DNA of 58,272 nucleotides from CAZMFZ01 sp964565665 (GCA_964565665.1 CAZMFZ010000004.1:1-58272), one strand, 5' to 3'. Positions 16,702 to 26,838 are shown, counted from the stretch's first letter. The notes: generated by a model not told the origin, from the letters alone. Made by a program: numbers and translations.

Positions 16702-18051
16702 ATGGAAATTACTTTTGAAAAGAAAGATAAGGTAAATGCAGCCCTGAAAGTGCTACTTCACGAAGCAGATTATAAACCCAAATACAATTCGAAACTGAGA
16801 GAATACAGCAAGAAAGTACAACTTAAAGGCTTTCGTACAGGTCATGTGCCTGCAAATATCATTGAAAAAATGTATGGTAAAAGCATATTGGTTGAAGAAA
16901 TCAATTGCATTGTGTCGGATACTGTGTCGGGATATTTGAAAGATAATAATGTAGAAATATTGGGCGACCCGCTTCCTGATGCTAAAGATATGGCGTTGAT
17001 AGATTGGGATGCGCAAAAAGATTTTCATTTCACTTACAATTTGGGTTTGGCTCCGGAATTTGAAATTGAGCTTTCAGATAAAGTAGCTATTGAAACCTAT
17101 AAAATCACCTTTTCAAATGCCGTTATAAAGGAAACGATAGATAACCTTCGCAAACAATTTGGGACGTATACCGATACTGGAATAGTTGAAAATGAGGATA
17201 TTATCTATGCTGAAGGTGTAGATGCACATGGTAAAACTTACAAAGCAATTATTCCTGAATATAGAATTGAAGAGGCTTCAAGAAATTTATTTTTTGGTGC
17301 TAAATTGGGTGATAAAATAATTGCAGATGTTCGTACAGCTTTTGCAGACGATGCAGCCATTGCTCATGTATTGGGAATTGACAAAAAAGAAGCCCCTTTC
17401 GTGAATGGAACTATCAGCTTTGAAATTAACAGAATAAGCCACCCTTCCCTTGGAGAGCTAAATGAGGAATTTTATGGTAAAGTTTTTAGAGGAGTTACTA
17501 TAAATACATATGAAGAATTTGAAGCTAAAATCAAAGAAAATGTGGCTAGCAATTACGAAATAGAATCCAAAAACGGCCTTTATGGCGATGTATTCGATTA
17601 TTATATCAAGAATACTAAAATAGAATTGCCTAAAGATTTTTTGAAAAATTGGCTTTTTACCATGAATGAAGGTAAAATATCAAAAGAGGATATTGAGTTG
17701 CAATTTCCTGGCGTAGAATCAAGCTTGAAATGGGATTTGATAAGAAATAAAATTGCCAAAGAGGCATATATTAATGTCGATCATTTGGAAGTAGTAGATA
17801 AAGCAAAAAAACTGGTACAATCGCAATTTGGCTTGGCTGATGGTCAAGTAGATGGCGAAATGGCAAAGTTGGTTGATCAATTTGCTGATAATGTGCTAAA
17901 AAGAGACAATGGTAAGGAATATAGAAGGTTTTACGATGAAGCCTTTTTTGAAAAAGTAATGAATCATATTATCTCTAAAGTGAAATTGAAAGAGAAAGCA
18001 ATAGATGTGGAGGAATATAAAAAACTCAAAGAAAGCAAGACTCAGAAATAA
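16702..18051 (+). CDS. tig: Trigger factor
   Basis: A 449-residue ribosome-bound chaperone. The N-terminal ribosome-docking motif appears at residues 43-50 as GFRTGHVP, with His in place of the usual Lys of GFR.GK.P. It is followed by the PPIase-like middle and a long helical C-terminal arm. As is common in Bacteroidetes, the middle domain is divergent from the FKBP consensus. Single-gene unit, closed by a terminator. Upstream a TAATTTTG box at 16658-16665 matches a -7 element, but no -33 box stands at the right distance. Confidence 0.92.
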   Translation: MEITFEKKDKVNAALKVLLHEADYKPKYNSKLREYSKKVQLKGFRTGHVPANIIEKMYGKSILVEEINCIVSDTVSGYLKDNNVEILGDPLPDAKDMALIDWDAQKDFHFTYNLGLAPEFEIELSDKVAIETYKITFSNAVIKETIDNLRKQFGTYTDTGIVENEDIIYAEGVDAHGKTYKAIIPEYRIEEASRNLFFGAKLGDKIIADVRTAFADDAAIAHVLGIDKKEAPFVNGTISFEINRISHPSLGELNEEFYGKVFRGVTINTYEEFEAKIKENVASNYEIESKNGLYGDVFDYYIKNTKIELPKDFLKNWLFTMNEGKISKEDIELQFPGVESSLKWDLIRNKIAKEAYINVDHLEVVDKAKKLVQSQFGLADGQVDGEMAKLVDQFADNVLKRDNGKEYRRFYDEAFFEKVMNHIISKVKLKEKAIDVEEYKKLKESKTQK

Positions 18052-18070
18052 GTTTGGCAATGATTTAGAA

Positions 18071-18102
18071 AATCCCGACTGGTAATTTAGTCGGGGTTTT
18101 TT
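18071..18102 (+). terminator. Terminator after trigger factor
   Basis: CCCGACT (18074-18080) pairs with AGTCGGG (18089-18095) and is followed by G and six T. It lies between two convergent genes and may also serve the ligase gene from the other side. Confidence 0.85.
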
Positions 18103-18104
18103 AT

Positions 18105-19691
18105 TTATAGAGTTGTAATCAAAGCTTTTAGCTCGGCTAGGCTGCTGGCATCTGAAGCTTTTTTATCGTGCCTCCACCTCAATATTCGAGGAAAACGAAC
18201 TGCAATGCCAGATTTGTGCCTTGATGAAATGCCAATACCCTCAAAGGCTAGTTCAAATACCAATTCAGGAATAACACTCCGAACTGGCCCAAATTTTTCT
18301 GTAGTATTCTTCTTGATGAATGTATCAATTGCTACCAGCTCCTTATCTGTCAATCCAGAATAGGCTTTGGCAATGGGTACAAGTTGTGAATCGTTCCAAA
18401 CCGCAAAAGTATAATCTGTGTACAAATCGGCCCTGCGACCGTGGCCTTTTTGGGCATAAATCATTACGGCATCTATGGTGTAAGGTGCAATTTTCCATTT
18501 CCACCAGCTGCCTCTTTTTCTGCCAGTATCGTAAATGGAATTGCGGTTTTTCAACATCAATCCTTCACTTAATTTTGCTCTCGCTTGTGTGCGTATTTCG
18601 GTAAGTTCAGCCCAAGTTTCAAATGCTACAATGGGTGAAAGCAATAATAATGAAGAATCTATTTCAGCGACTAATTTTTCTAATATTATTCTACGCTTTG
18701 AAAGTGGGGTATTTCTTAGGTCTACTCCTTGAAATTCAATTATATCGTAGGTTAAAAGTATTACAGGAGCATCTTTTAATATTTTGGCGGAAATGTTTTT
18801 TCTGCCGATTCTAGTTTGTAGTATTTGAAATGGTAAAGGCTTATCATTTTGCCAACAGATTATTTCCCCGTCTAAAACCACTCCATTTGGCAATGAGGTG
18901 GCTAAGGATTTGAATTCGGGAAATTTATCAGTAATCAGTTCTTCACCTCTCGACCACACAAACAATTCACCTTTTCTTTTGATTATTTGACCCCGAATGC
19001 CATCCCATTTCCATTCTGCTTGCCAAAGAGAAGTTTCTCCCAAAGTTTCTAGGTTATTTTCAATGGGATATGCTAAAAAAAACGGATAGGGTTTTGAGGT
19101 GTCGAAATCGGTATTGATGGCGTTAAGCAACAACTGAAAATCAGTATTTTGTGGAAGCCAATTGCCTAATAATCTGTGTGCTACGGCATTTTCTTCAAGA
19201 TTGTGTACCTTGGCCATAGCTTTGATTACCAACTTGTCTGACACACCAATGCGAAGCCCACCCGTAATTATTTTATTGAAAATAAAGCAATGTAAATAAT
19301 CTAATTCGCTCCAAGCATTTGCGATAAATCGTTTTTTTGTTTCCTCCGATTTCGATTCTAAATCAATAATAGACTTCATCCAAAAAGCCAAAGGTTGGGT
19401 GTTTTGGTTGATTGGTTTTGACACTAAAAGTGAGATTGTTTCTGCAAGGTCGCCCACTACATGATAGCTTTCTTCAAATAGCCAAAGTGGAATATTGGCT
19501 AATTCAGCAGCCCAAGTTCTTAATAATGTGGTGTTTACAGTTCTTTTTGGTCGTCTGCCAGAAAGCAAGGCCAAAGCCCAGATTTTATCTTTATCATCGC
19601 TATATCTGAAAAAATCGACCAGTGCTTCAACTTTTTTATTTGTTTTGGTAGTACTGTCGAGTGCTTCTATGAGATTAATAAAGAGTTGCAT
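18105..19691 (-). CDS. ATP-dependent DNA ligase
   Basis: A 528-residue ligase. An N-terminal helical domain (1-200) precedes the adenylation domain with the nucleotidyl lysine Lys228 in KWDG. The conserved LDGEI, YDI and EGLMLKNRNSIY motifs follow, and a C-terminal OB domain ends with RFPRILRWRHDK. This family in Bacteroidetes and proteobacteria is usually encoded with a ligase-associated exonuclease and DEXH helicase and is thought to act in repair, apart from the replicative NAD+ ligase. Neither partner is next to it here. Confidence 0.92.
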   Translation of the reverse strand: MQLFINLIEALDSTTKTNKKVEALVDFFRYSDDKDKIWALALLSGRRPKRTVNTTLLRTWAAELANIPLWLFEESYHVVGDLAETISLLVSKPINQNTQPLAFWMKSIIDLESKSEETKKRFIANAWSELDYLHCFIFNKIITGGLRIGVSDKLVIKAMAKVHNLEENAVAHRLLGNWLPQNTDFQLLLNAINTDFDTSKPYPFFLAYPIENNLETLGETSLWQAEWKWDGIRGQIIKRKGELFVWSRGEELITDKFPEFKSLATSLPNGVVLDGEIICWQNDKPLPFQILQTRIGRKNISAKILKDAPVILLTYDIIEFQGVDLRNTPLSKRRIILEKLVAEIDSSLLLLSPIVAFETWAELTEIRTQARAKLSEGLMLKNRNSIYDTGRKRGSWWKWKIAPYTIDAVMIYAQKGHGRRADLYTDYTFAVWNDSQLVPIAKAYSGLTDKELVAIDTFIKKNTTEKFGPVRSVIPELVFELAFEGIGISSRHKSGIAVRFPRILRWRHDKKASDASSLAELKALITTL

Positions 19692-19760
19692 AGCTATTTC
19701 AAACTAAGACATCAAACAATACGAATAAGTTTGTTATTCTAAGTTAAATCTTAGTTACAA

Positions 19761-21005
19761 TTATGCCAAATAATCAAAAAGCACAGGATTGTCTCTGAGT
19801 GGAATGTAATCGAAACCAAATTTTGTCATGTTCGACATCAATGGATTTCTATCGGTGGCATTTTTATATTCAACACCTACCAAAGCTGCACCAAATTCTT
19901 TGTTGGTTTTTTTCAAATATTCGAAGCGAACTATATCGTCATTTGGGCCTAATACTTCATCTAAAAACGACCTCAATGCTCCTGGTCGTTGAGGGAAATT
20001 GACAATAAAGTATTCCTTTAAGCCTTCATATTGCAGTGAACGCTCTTTTATTTCTTGCATTCTATCAATATCGTTGTTGCTGCCGCTCACTATGCACACT
20101 ACATTTTTACCTTTGATTTTATCTTTATAAAAATCAAGAGCTGAGATAGACAATGCCCCGGCAGGCTCTACCACAATGGCATCGGTGTTGTACAATTGCA
20201 GAATGGTGGTACACACTTTTCCCTCAGGCACCAGCACCACATCTGTCAATACCTCTTGGCAAATTTTAAAATTCAGCTCCCCTACCCGCTTTACTGCAGC
20301 TCCATCAATAAATTTATCAATCTTTTCAAGCGTTACTATTTCTCCGATTTCAAGGGCTTTTTTCATAGCTGGAGCTCCCAATGGCTCTATGCCAATAATT
20401 TTAGTTTGGGGCGATTTTTCTTTGAAATAAGAGCCCACGCCTGAGCCCAGACCTCCGCCACCAATGGCAACAAATAGATAATCGATAGGTTCTTTTAAAT
20501 CGTTGAGTATTTCAATGGCTACTGTCCCCTGCCCTGCTATGGTATCGATATTATCAAAAGGATGTATAAAAATCTTTTTATGTTCCTTGCAAAATACATC
20601 TGCCTTAGAAAATGAATCGTCAAAAGTGTCGCCATCGAGTATAACTTCTACCCATTCTTTACCATGCATTTTCACCTGATTTACCTTTTGCTTCGGAGTA
20701 GTAATAGGCATAAATACATGGCCTTGAATATGCAATAAACGGCACGCCAAAGCGAAACCTTGGGCATGATTGCCTGCACTTGCACATACAAGGCCGTTTT
20801 TAATTTCTTCTTTCGTTCTAGAAACGATATTGTTGTAAGCTCCACGAATTTTGTAGCTTCGTACAATCTGCAAATCTTCTCTTTTTAGATAGATGTTGGC
20901 TTGATAGGTGTCGGATAGATTTTGGTTTTTCTCTATCGGAGTGTGCTTTACAATGTTTTTAAGAATGGCGTAAGCCTCTTCGATTTTGCTTGATGATACA
21001 ATCAT
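19761..21005 (-). CDS. ilvA: Threonine ammonia-lyase (threonine deaminase)
   Basis: A PLP enzyme that converts threonine to 2-oxobutanoate, the first step of isoleucine synthesis. I chose the ATG at 21005 (MIVSSSKIEEAYAILK), giving 414 residues, because the 18 residues before it do not look conserved. Schiff-base lysine is Lys52 in RSYKIRGAYN. The glycine-rich phosphate loop is GGGGLGSG. A C-terminal ACT-like regulatory domain of about 80 residues (EYFIVNFPQRPGALRSFL) marks the short one-ACT biosynthetic type. It is 70 bp upstream of the ligase gene, possibly co-transcribed, with no other branched-chain gene nearby. Confidence 0.92.
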   Translation of the reverse strand: MIVSSSKIEEAYAILKNIVKHTPIEKNQNLSDTYQANIYLKREDLQIVRSYKIRGAYNNIVSRTKEEIKNGLVCASAGNHAQGFALACRLLHIQGHVFMPITTPKQKVNQVKMHGKEWVEVILDGDTFDDSFSKADVFCKEHKKIFIHPFDNIDTIAGQGTVAIEILNDLKEPIDYLFVAIGGGGLGSGVGSYFKEKSPQTKIIGIEPLGAPAMKKALEIGEIVTLEKIDKFIDGAAVKRVGELNFKICQEVLTDVVLVPEGKVCTTILQLYNTDAIVVEPAGALSISALDFYKDKIKGKNVVCIVSGSNNDIDRMQEIKERSLQYEGLKEYFIVNFPQRPGALRSFLDEVLGPNDDIVRFEYLKKTNKEFGAALVGVEYKNATDRNPLMSNMTKFGFDYIPLRDNPVLFDYLA

Positions 21006-21288
21006 TGTGGAATATTTGACTGCAAAACTAACATTAGAATATGAAATGCCGTCAAACAAACCATACTAACTCAAAATAATATACATAGGAACAAATTAAC
21101 CGCTTTTAAGTGTCTATAAGTATTCTGTGTTATAATGATTTCTAAAATTCATATCATTAAAGCTCAATATTGGTTTAAATTTAATTTGTAGTTACTATTT
21201 AAAAGAATAGAATTTAGCTTTCAAATCTGTACATTTATTTAAATTATCAGTAAAAACTTTATATTTAGGTTCAAATTTTGCAATTAAT

Positions 21289-21908
21289 ATGAATCACGTA
21301 GCTGAGAAAATAGCCGAATTGAAGCAAATACCCGAATTAGCCATCATTCTTGAGCGTCTTAAAAAGAAATGCGTAAAGAAGCGGCCAAGCGAATTGAATA
21401 TTACGAACTGATACACGAAAATGTAAAAGCTGAATTTATCAATGGCGAAATAATATATCGTTCGCCCGTAATGCGAAGGCATTGGAAGGTTTCAATGAAA
21501 GTCTCTGGAAGATTAAATAATCATTCGGAAACAAATGATTTAGGAGAAGTTGGCGTTGAGAAAGTAATGATTTCGCTTACCAGAAACGATTACGAACCAG
21601 ATATTGTATTTTTCTCGAAAGAAAAATCGAGCCAGTTCACACTAAAGCAAATGCACTTTCCTGCTCCCGATTTGGTGGCTGAAATACTTTCTGATTCTAC
21701 TGAAAAATACGATAGAAACATCAAATTCAGAGATTATGCCTCGCATGGCGTAAAAGAATATAGTATAATTGATGCAAATAAAAATTTAGTGGAGCAATAC
21801 ATAAATATTGACAGTGAATTTCAACTTTTACATATCTATTCGGATGGAATTTTAAAAACAGATACTGTGAAGGGTTTTTCTTTGGATATAAAAACTATTT
21901 TTGAATAA
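21289..21908 (+). CDS. Uma2-family (DUF820) nuclease-fold protein, N-terminal frameshift
   Basis: The open frame from ATG 21369 gives 179 residues with the family motifs KAEFINGEIIYRSPV, VGVEKVMISLTRNDYEPDI, FPAPDLVAEILSDSTEKYD and YASHGVKEYSIID. Members of this subgroup have about 30 more N-terminal residues. These are present in another frame from ATG 21289 (MNHVAEKIAELKQIPELAII), and adding one A to the run of five A at 21361-21365 joins the two frames. Either the gene uses the later start, or it is frameshifted. Function unknown; the fold is that of PD-(D/E)XK nucleases. Confidence 0.75.
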
Positions 21909-21942
21909 AAATTGGTTTCTAATCCTATTTCTAATCAAAATC

Positions 21943-22902
21943 ATGAAACAGTTTACTTCTGTGGTCGATGTGTCAGACATTGACAAGCTTGTAAAAACCG
22001 CCTTGGCATATAAAAAATCGCCCTATTCAGATAAAAAATTAGGAGAAAATAAAACCATTGGCCTGATATTTCTCAATCCAAGTTTGCGAACCCGCCTTAG
22101 TACCCAAAAAGCTGCTTTGAACCTGGGAATGAATGTGATGGTGATGAATATGGACAAAGAAGGATGGGCATTGGAAACCCAAGATGGTGTGGTGATGAAC
22201 TACACCACGGTAGAACATATAAAAGAAGCTGCTGCGGTAATGGGGCAATATTGCGATATTTTGGGCGTTCGCTCATTCCCCAAATTAGTAGATAAGGAAG
22301 AAGATTATACAGAAGATTTTTTTAATAAATTTATAAAATACTGTGGTGTACCTGTTGTAAGCCTTGAAAGTGCAACTTTGCATCCGCTCCAATCGCTTGC
22401 AGATACCATTACGATTGAAGAATATAAAAATACAAATGTGATAGTTTCTAAGCCTAAAGTAGTATTGACTTGGGCTCCGCATATAAAGCCTTTGCCGCAA
22501 GCTGTAGCCAATTCTTTTGCTGAATGGATGAATAGAGCTGAGGTTGATTTTGTAATTACACATCCTACAGGCTACAATTTGGCACCTAAGTTTGCGGGTA
22601 ATGCTAAAGTAACACACAATCAAAACGAAGCATTACGCAATGCCGATTTTGTGTATGTAAAAAACTGGAGCTGTTACGAAGACTATGGCAAAATATTGAG
22701 TCAAGACAGCAATTGGATGCTTACCAATGAAAAACTGAAAATAACCAACCAAGCAAAAGTAATGCACTGCCTACCCGTGAGGCGAAATATTGAGCTTTCA
22801 GATGAAATATTGGATGGTACTAATTCTCTGGTATTGCAACAAGCTAGCAACAGGGTATGGGCCGCTCAAGCAGTATTGAAAGAAATATTGACTAACATGT
22901 AA
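21943..22902 (+). CDS. argF': N-succinylornithine (or N-acetylornithine) carbamoyltransferase
   Basis: A 319-residue transcarbamylase of the Bacteroidetes arginine pathway, which uses N-acylated ornithine in place of ornithine. The start at MKQFTSVVDV is chosen over a TTG 42 nt upstream. The carbamoyl phosphate loop SLRTRLS lies at 47-53, HPLQSLAD and HCLPVRRN are intact, and the sequence follows the succinylornithine enzyme of Bacteroides fragilis closely. The residue that decides the acyl group (Pro90 in that enzyme, Glu92 in the acetyl-type Xanthomonas enzyme) is Val90 here. Absence of Glu favours succinyl. No other arg gene is adjacent. Confidence 0.88.
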   Translation: MKQFTSVVDVSDIDKLVKTALAYKKSPYSDKKLGENKTIGLIFLNPSLRTRLSTQKAALNLGMNVMVMNMDKEGWALETQDGVVMNYTTVEHIKEAAAVMGQYCDILGVRSFPKLVDKEEDYTEDFFNKFIKYCGVPVVSLESATLHPLQSLADTITIEEYKNTNVIVSKPKVVLTWAPHIKPLPQAVANSFAEWMNRAEVDFVITHPTGYNLAPKFAGNAKVTHNQNEALRNADFVYVKNWSCYEDYGKILSQDSNWMLTNEKLKITNQAKVMHCLPVRRNIELSDEILDGTNSLVLQQASNRVWAAQAVLKEILTNM

Positions 22903-22913
22903 TTTGCTATAGT

Positions 22914-23348
22914 ATGGAAATTTTAATTGCCGGTAGAATAAAACTAAACAGGCTAGTAGTTGGCATCAGCTTGTTTAGTTTTGCAGTATCGCTTACACAA
23001 GAATGTTATTGCACTTCAGAGATATGTGGCGATTCATTGCCAGTTTTCTTTGTTGGAATTTTGGGAATATTTTATGGCGGAGCTACTTTGGTATGGTTGG
23101 CAAATCCACTCATTTTTTTAGCTTGGATATTCACCTTTAGAAACTCAAAATTTGCTTTACCAGTTAGCATCGTTGCCACGTCTATTTGCCTATCCTTTTT
23201 ATTATTTGAAAGAATAATAGACGATGAAGCGGGCAATATTCATGAAATTATAAGCTACCAATTAGGATATTGGCTTTGGTCTGCTAGTGCAGCTATCTTA
23301 ACCATAGGAAATGCTATTGGTATAATTTTATCTAGGCAAAAGGCTTAA
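22914..23348 (+). CDS. Small integral membrane protein, unknown
   Basis: 144 residues with four or five hydrophobic segments and a short cysteine-containing loop (ECYCTSEICGDS) after the first. I do not recognise the family. It begins 11 bp after the transcarbamylase stop, so it is probably on the same transcript. Confidence 0.6.
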   Translation: MEILIAGRIKLNRLVVGISLFSFAVSLTQECYCTSEICGDSLPVFFVGILGIFYGGATLVWLANPLIFLAWIFTFRNSKFALPVSIVATSICLSFLLFERIIDDEAGNIHEIISYQLGYWLWSASAAILTIGNAIGIILSRQKA

Positions 23349-23368
23349 AAACTGATCATTATCATAGC

Positions 23369-26300
23369 CTATGCCTTTCTCAAATCTAAACAATACGGAA
23401 ATTCATCGTCTATAATATTTTGTGGGGCTTGGTACAGCATGTTTTCGCTGCCTTCAGGTACAAATTCCATCAAAGGTTTTAAAACAGGTGCTACTTGCTT
23501 CGATCCGGGCGTATAGCCAATATCCCAAAAACGATTGATTCGTCTCGATTCAGCTTCGTTGTTATTTACAGGAAATTTCTCATAACTCATTCCCCCAGGA
23601 TGGCTTACATGGTACTGGCAACCGCCAATAGCTCTGCCTTTCCAAGCATCCATCAAATCAAAAACCAAAGGAGATTGTGCCTCAATGGTTGGGTGCAACG
23701 AGGAGGGCGGATTCCAAGCTTTATAGCGGATTCCAGCCACAAATTCGCCTTTTTTACCCGTGTTTCTTAGGGGTACTCGTTTGCCGTTACACAAAAGGAA
23801 ATGACGCTTATCCGTCATGCCGTTTACTTTTATTTGCACACGTTCCAAAGAGGAATCTACGTATCGGGCTGTGCCTTGATTGCTCGATTCTTCACCTAGC
23901 ACGTGCCAAGGCTCTATTGCCATGCGGATTTCCATTTCAATATCACCAATTTGAGTGGAGCCATGGCGCGGGAATCGAAATTCATAGTATGGGGCAAACC
24001 ATTCGGGCATAAAAGGGTAGCCAAATTCAGTCAAATCTGCACATACCTCTTTAATATCATCAAAACAATAATGAGGTAGTAAAAAACGGTCGTGTAGTTC
24101 GGTACCCCAGCGAATCAATTTGCCTTTGTAAGGCTTTTGCCAAAACATGGCTACCAAAGCCCGAATAAGTAGCAGCTGCATCATGCACATGCGATAATGA
24201 GGCGGCATATCGAAGGCTCTGAATTCCAATATTCCCAACCTGCCTGAGGCAGAATCGGGCGAGTACAATTTATCGATACAGAATTCAGCACGATGCGTGT
24301 TACCTGTTAAATCTACCAAAAGATTGCGTAATAGCCTGTCTGTGAGCCAAAAAGGAACATAGCCTTTTCCAGGTTCGGGTATTTGGCTTAAAGCGATTTC
24401 CATCTCGTAAAGTCTGTCGTCTCGGCCTTCGTCAAATCGTGGGGCTTGGCTGGTTGGGCCAATAAATGCTCCAGAAAACATATACGACAAGCCCGGATGG
24501 TGCTGCCAATAGGTAATCAGGCTCTTTAATAAATCGGGCCTACGCAGTAAAGGGCTATCGGCCGCTTTTGATGAACCAATAGTGACATGGTTTCCGCCTC
24601 CTGTACCTGTATGCCGGCCATCTGTCATGAATTTTTCTGTACCTAATCGGGCTAATCGAGCCTGCTGAAACAATTTTTCGTAGTTGGTTGTGAGCTCTTT
24701 CCAAGTTTTTGCTGGATGAATATTTACTTCAATTACACCAGGATCGGGTGTAACTACAAGTTTTTCTATGCGTTGATCTCGTGGTGGGTCGTAGCCTTCT
24801 ATCACAACTGGAAAGCCCAATTTATCAGCCGTAGTTTCTACTATTGAGTATAATTCCAAATAGTTTTCTAACAATGTCAAGGGAGGAAAAAATACATGCA
24901 ATCGGCCATTCCTCGGTTCGATACAGATAGCGGTTCTCACTACATGATCTGGATTATCTACTACTTTTAAGAAGTTTCTATCGCTATTTTTAGCATGATA
25001 ATCATCTAATGAAGGCAAATCTTGTAATGGATCGTGTTCGAAAGGCTTTTCTTTAGCCTCCTCTTCCATTTTTTCCAAAGCATCTAAAGGCAATCGCAAA
25101 CCCATAGGTGAGTTGCCGGGAATAAGGTAAAGATTGCTTTTTCTGAATTTCCATTGGCTACTGAGCCATTGGTTGGCATTGTGGCTCCATTCGAGTGGAA
25201 TCACATAGCCTGAAGTTTCTCCCAATCCTTTATTGAGCAAATCGGCTAAAAATTGCCTCTCCAGTGATTCTTTTACATCTTTTTTAGTAGGATCAAGATT
25301 GGCAGGTAGTTTGCCTTCACTCCAATAATAATAAAGTATATCTTCATAAGCAGGAATGATGAATTTATCGTTCAAATGCAACATTCCTATTAATGCTTCG
25401 GAAAATTTTCTTGCCTGTTTTGCTCCAAAACCATAATTGATGCTAATATCAGCAATCGTATTAGGTTTTTTACAGATGGGCAAGCCATCTTTACGCCAAT
25501 AAATACTATTCTGCCAACGAGGCAATGGCTCACCAGGGTACCATTTGCCCAAACCATAGTGTAAAAGACCGCCTTTGGTAAACACATCTTTGAGTTTCAA
25601 AGTGAGATCATTGGCTAATTTTTGCTTTTGCTCGCCATCAGCCCCTGTGTTCCATTCTTCTGCTTCCATATCATCGATAGAAACAAAAGTAGGTTCACCG
25701 CCCATAGTCATATTTACTTCATGTTTTTCTAAATCTTGGTCTACTTTATAGCCCAATGCTAAAATTGCAGCCCATTGTTCTTCAGTGTATGGTTTGGTTA
25801 CCCGTGGGTCTTCAAATATTCGTTCTACAGAATTACTGTATTCCATGGTGGTCTCACAAAAGTCAAGCACACCCGAAACAGGAGCCGCGCTCTCAAAATG
25901 TGGTGTACAGCACAAGGGAATATGCCCTTCTCCTGCAAATAAACCTGATGTGGGGTCAAGCCCAATCCACCCGGCACCTGGCACATATACTTCGCACCAC
26001 GCGTGCAAGTCTGTAAAGTCTTCTTCAGGCCCTGAGGCACCATCTAAAGCTTTTATGTCGGCAGTCAATTGCACCAAATAGCCTGATACAAAGCGAGTTG
26101 CCAAGCCCAAATGCCTTAATATTTGCACCAAAAGCCAGCCTGTATCTCTACACGACCCTAGAGAATTACCTAAGGTGGTTTCGCAAGTCTGTACACCTGG
26201 TTCTAGCCTTACAGTATAATTAATATCTTTCCATAGTTTTTGATTAATGTAGACAAGAAAATCAACAACTTTTTTGGGCGATCTATCAACTGTTTCCAAC

Positions 26301-26689
26301 CATTGGGTTAAAAGCTCTCCGCTCTCGTCAGGCTTTAGATAGGCAACTAATTCTTCAGCAAGTTTGGGTTCGTATTTAAATGGGAATTTTTCAGCATAAT
26401 CTTCTACAAAAAATTCAAATGGATTAAAGACTTCTAAATCGGCAATAATATCTACCTCAACTGAAAGTGAAGTAGTCATTTCATGGAAAACCAAACGTGC
26501 CTGATAGTTGCCAAATGGGTCTTGCTGCCAGTTGATGAAATGAGTTGAGGGCAATACTTTAAAAGAATACGATTCTATTTTGGTGCGGCTATGTGCGGCA
26601 GGGCGAAGGCGAAATACATGAGGACCAAGATTTATAGGTCTATCATATTTATAGAGTGTCTTGTGGTTAATTGCTACTTTAATCCCCAT
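23369..26689 (-). CDS. Transglutaminase-like protein with DUF2126
   Basis: 1106 residues. A bacterial transglutaminase N-terminal domain (1-150) is followed by the papain-like transglutaminase core with catalytic Cys180 (GSCRDTG), His229 (DLHAWCEV) and Asp245 (GLDPTSG), and then a long DUF2126 region from about 320 to the end. Full-length family architecture. In many bacteria this gene is clustered with circularly permuted ATP-grasp and alpha-E proteins in a putative peptide-modifying system; none of these partners is adjacent here. The cytoplasmic substrate is unknown. Confidence 0.9.
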   Translation of the reverse strand: MGIKVAINHKTLYKYDRPINLGPHVFRLRPAAHSRTKIESYSFKVLPSTHFINWQQDPFGNYQARLVFHEMTTSLSVEVDIIADLEVFNPFEFFVEDYAEKFPFKYEPKLAEELVAYLKPDESGELLTQWLETVDRSPKKVVDFLVYINQKLWKDINYTVRLEPGVQTCETTLGNSLGSCRDTGWLLVQILRHLGLATRFVSGYLVQLTADIKALDGASGPEEDFTDLHAWCEVYVPGAGWIGLDPTSGLFAGEGHIPLCCTPHFESAAPVSGVLDFCETTMEYSNSVERIFEDPRVTKPYTEEQWAAILALGYKVDQDLEKHEVNMTMGGEPTFVSIDDMEAEEWNTGADGEQKQKLANDLTLKLKDVFTKGGLLHYGLGKWYPGEPLPRWQNSIYWRKDGLPICKKPNTIADISINYGFGAKQARKFSEALIGMLHLNDKFIIPAYEDILYYYWSEGKLPANLDPTKKDVKESLERQFLADLLNKGLGETSGYVIPLEWSHNANQWLSSQWKFRKSNLYLIPGNSPMGLRLPLDALEKMEEEAKEKPFEHDPLQDLPSLDDYHAKNSDRNFLKVVDNPDHVVRTAICIEPRNGRLHVFFPPLTLLENYLELYSIVETTADKLGFPVVIEGYDPPRDQRIEKLVVTPDPGVIEVNIHPAKTWKELTTNYEKLFQQARLARLGTEKFMTDGRHTGTGGGNHVTIGSSKAADSPLLRRPDLLKSLITYWQHHPGLSYMFSGAFIGPTSQAPRFDEGRDDRLYEMEIALSQIPEPGKGYVPFWLTDRLLRNLLVDLTGNTHRAEFCIDKLYSPDSASGRLGILEFRAFDMPPHYRMCMMQLLLIRALVAMFWQKPYKGKLIRWGTELHDRFLLPHYCFDDIKEVCADLTEFGYPFMPEWFAPYYEFRFPRHGSTQIGDIEMEIRMAIEPWHVLGEESSNQGTARYVDSSLERVQIKVNGMTDKRHFLLCNGKRVPLRNTGKKGEFVAGIRYKAWNPPSSLHPTIEAQSPLVFDLMDAWKGRAIGGCQYHVSHPGGMSYEKFPVNNNEAESRRINRFWDIGYTPGSKQVAPVLKPLMEFVPEGSENMLYQAPQNIIDDEFPYCLDLRKA

Positions 26690-26838
26690 AATACTTTGAA
26701 ATTCAATGGCTTGTGAAAAAATAAATGCTATTATATTGAATTAATACCTTGCAATCAAAGCTATGGTATTAAAAGGGTATTGCAAAGCAGGAGGTGTGAT
26801 TTTTGAAAAAAATTAGATTTGTGAGAAGAATTCTCAAT

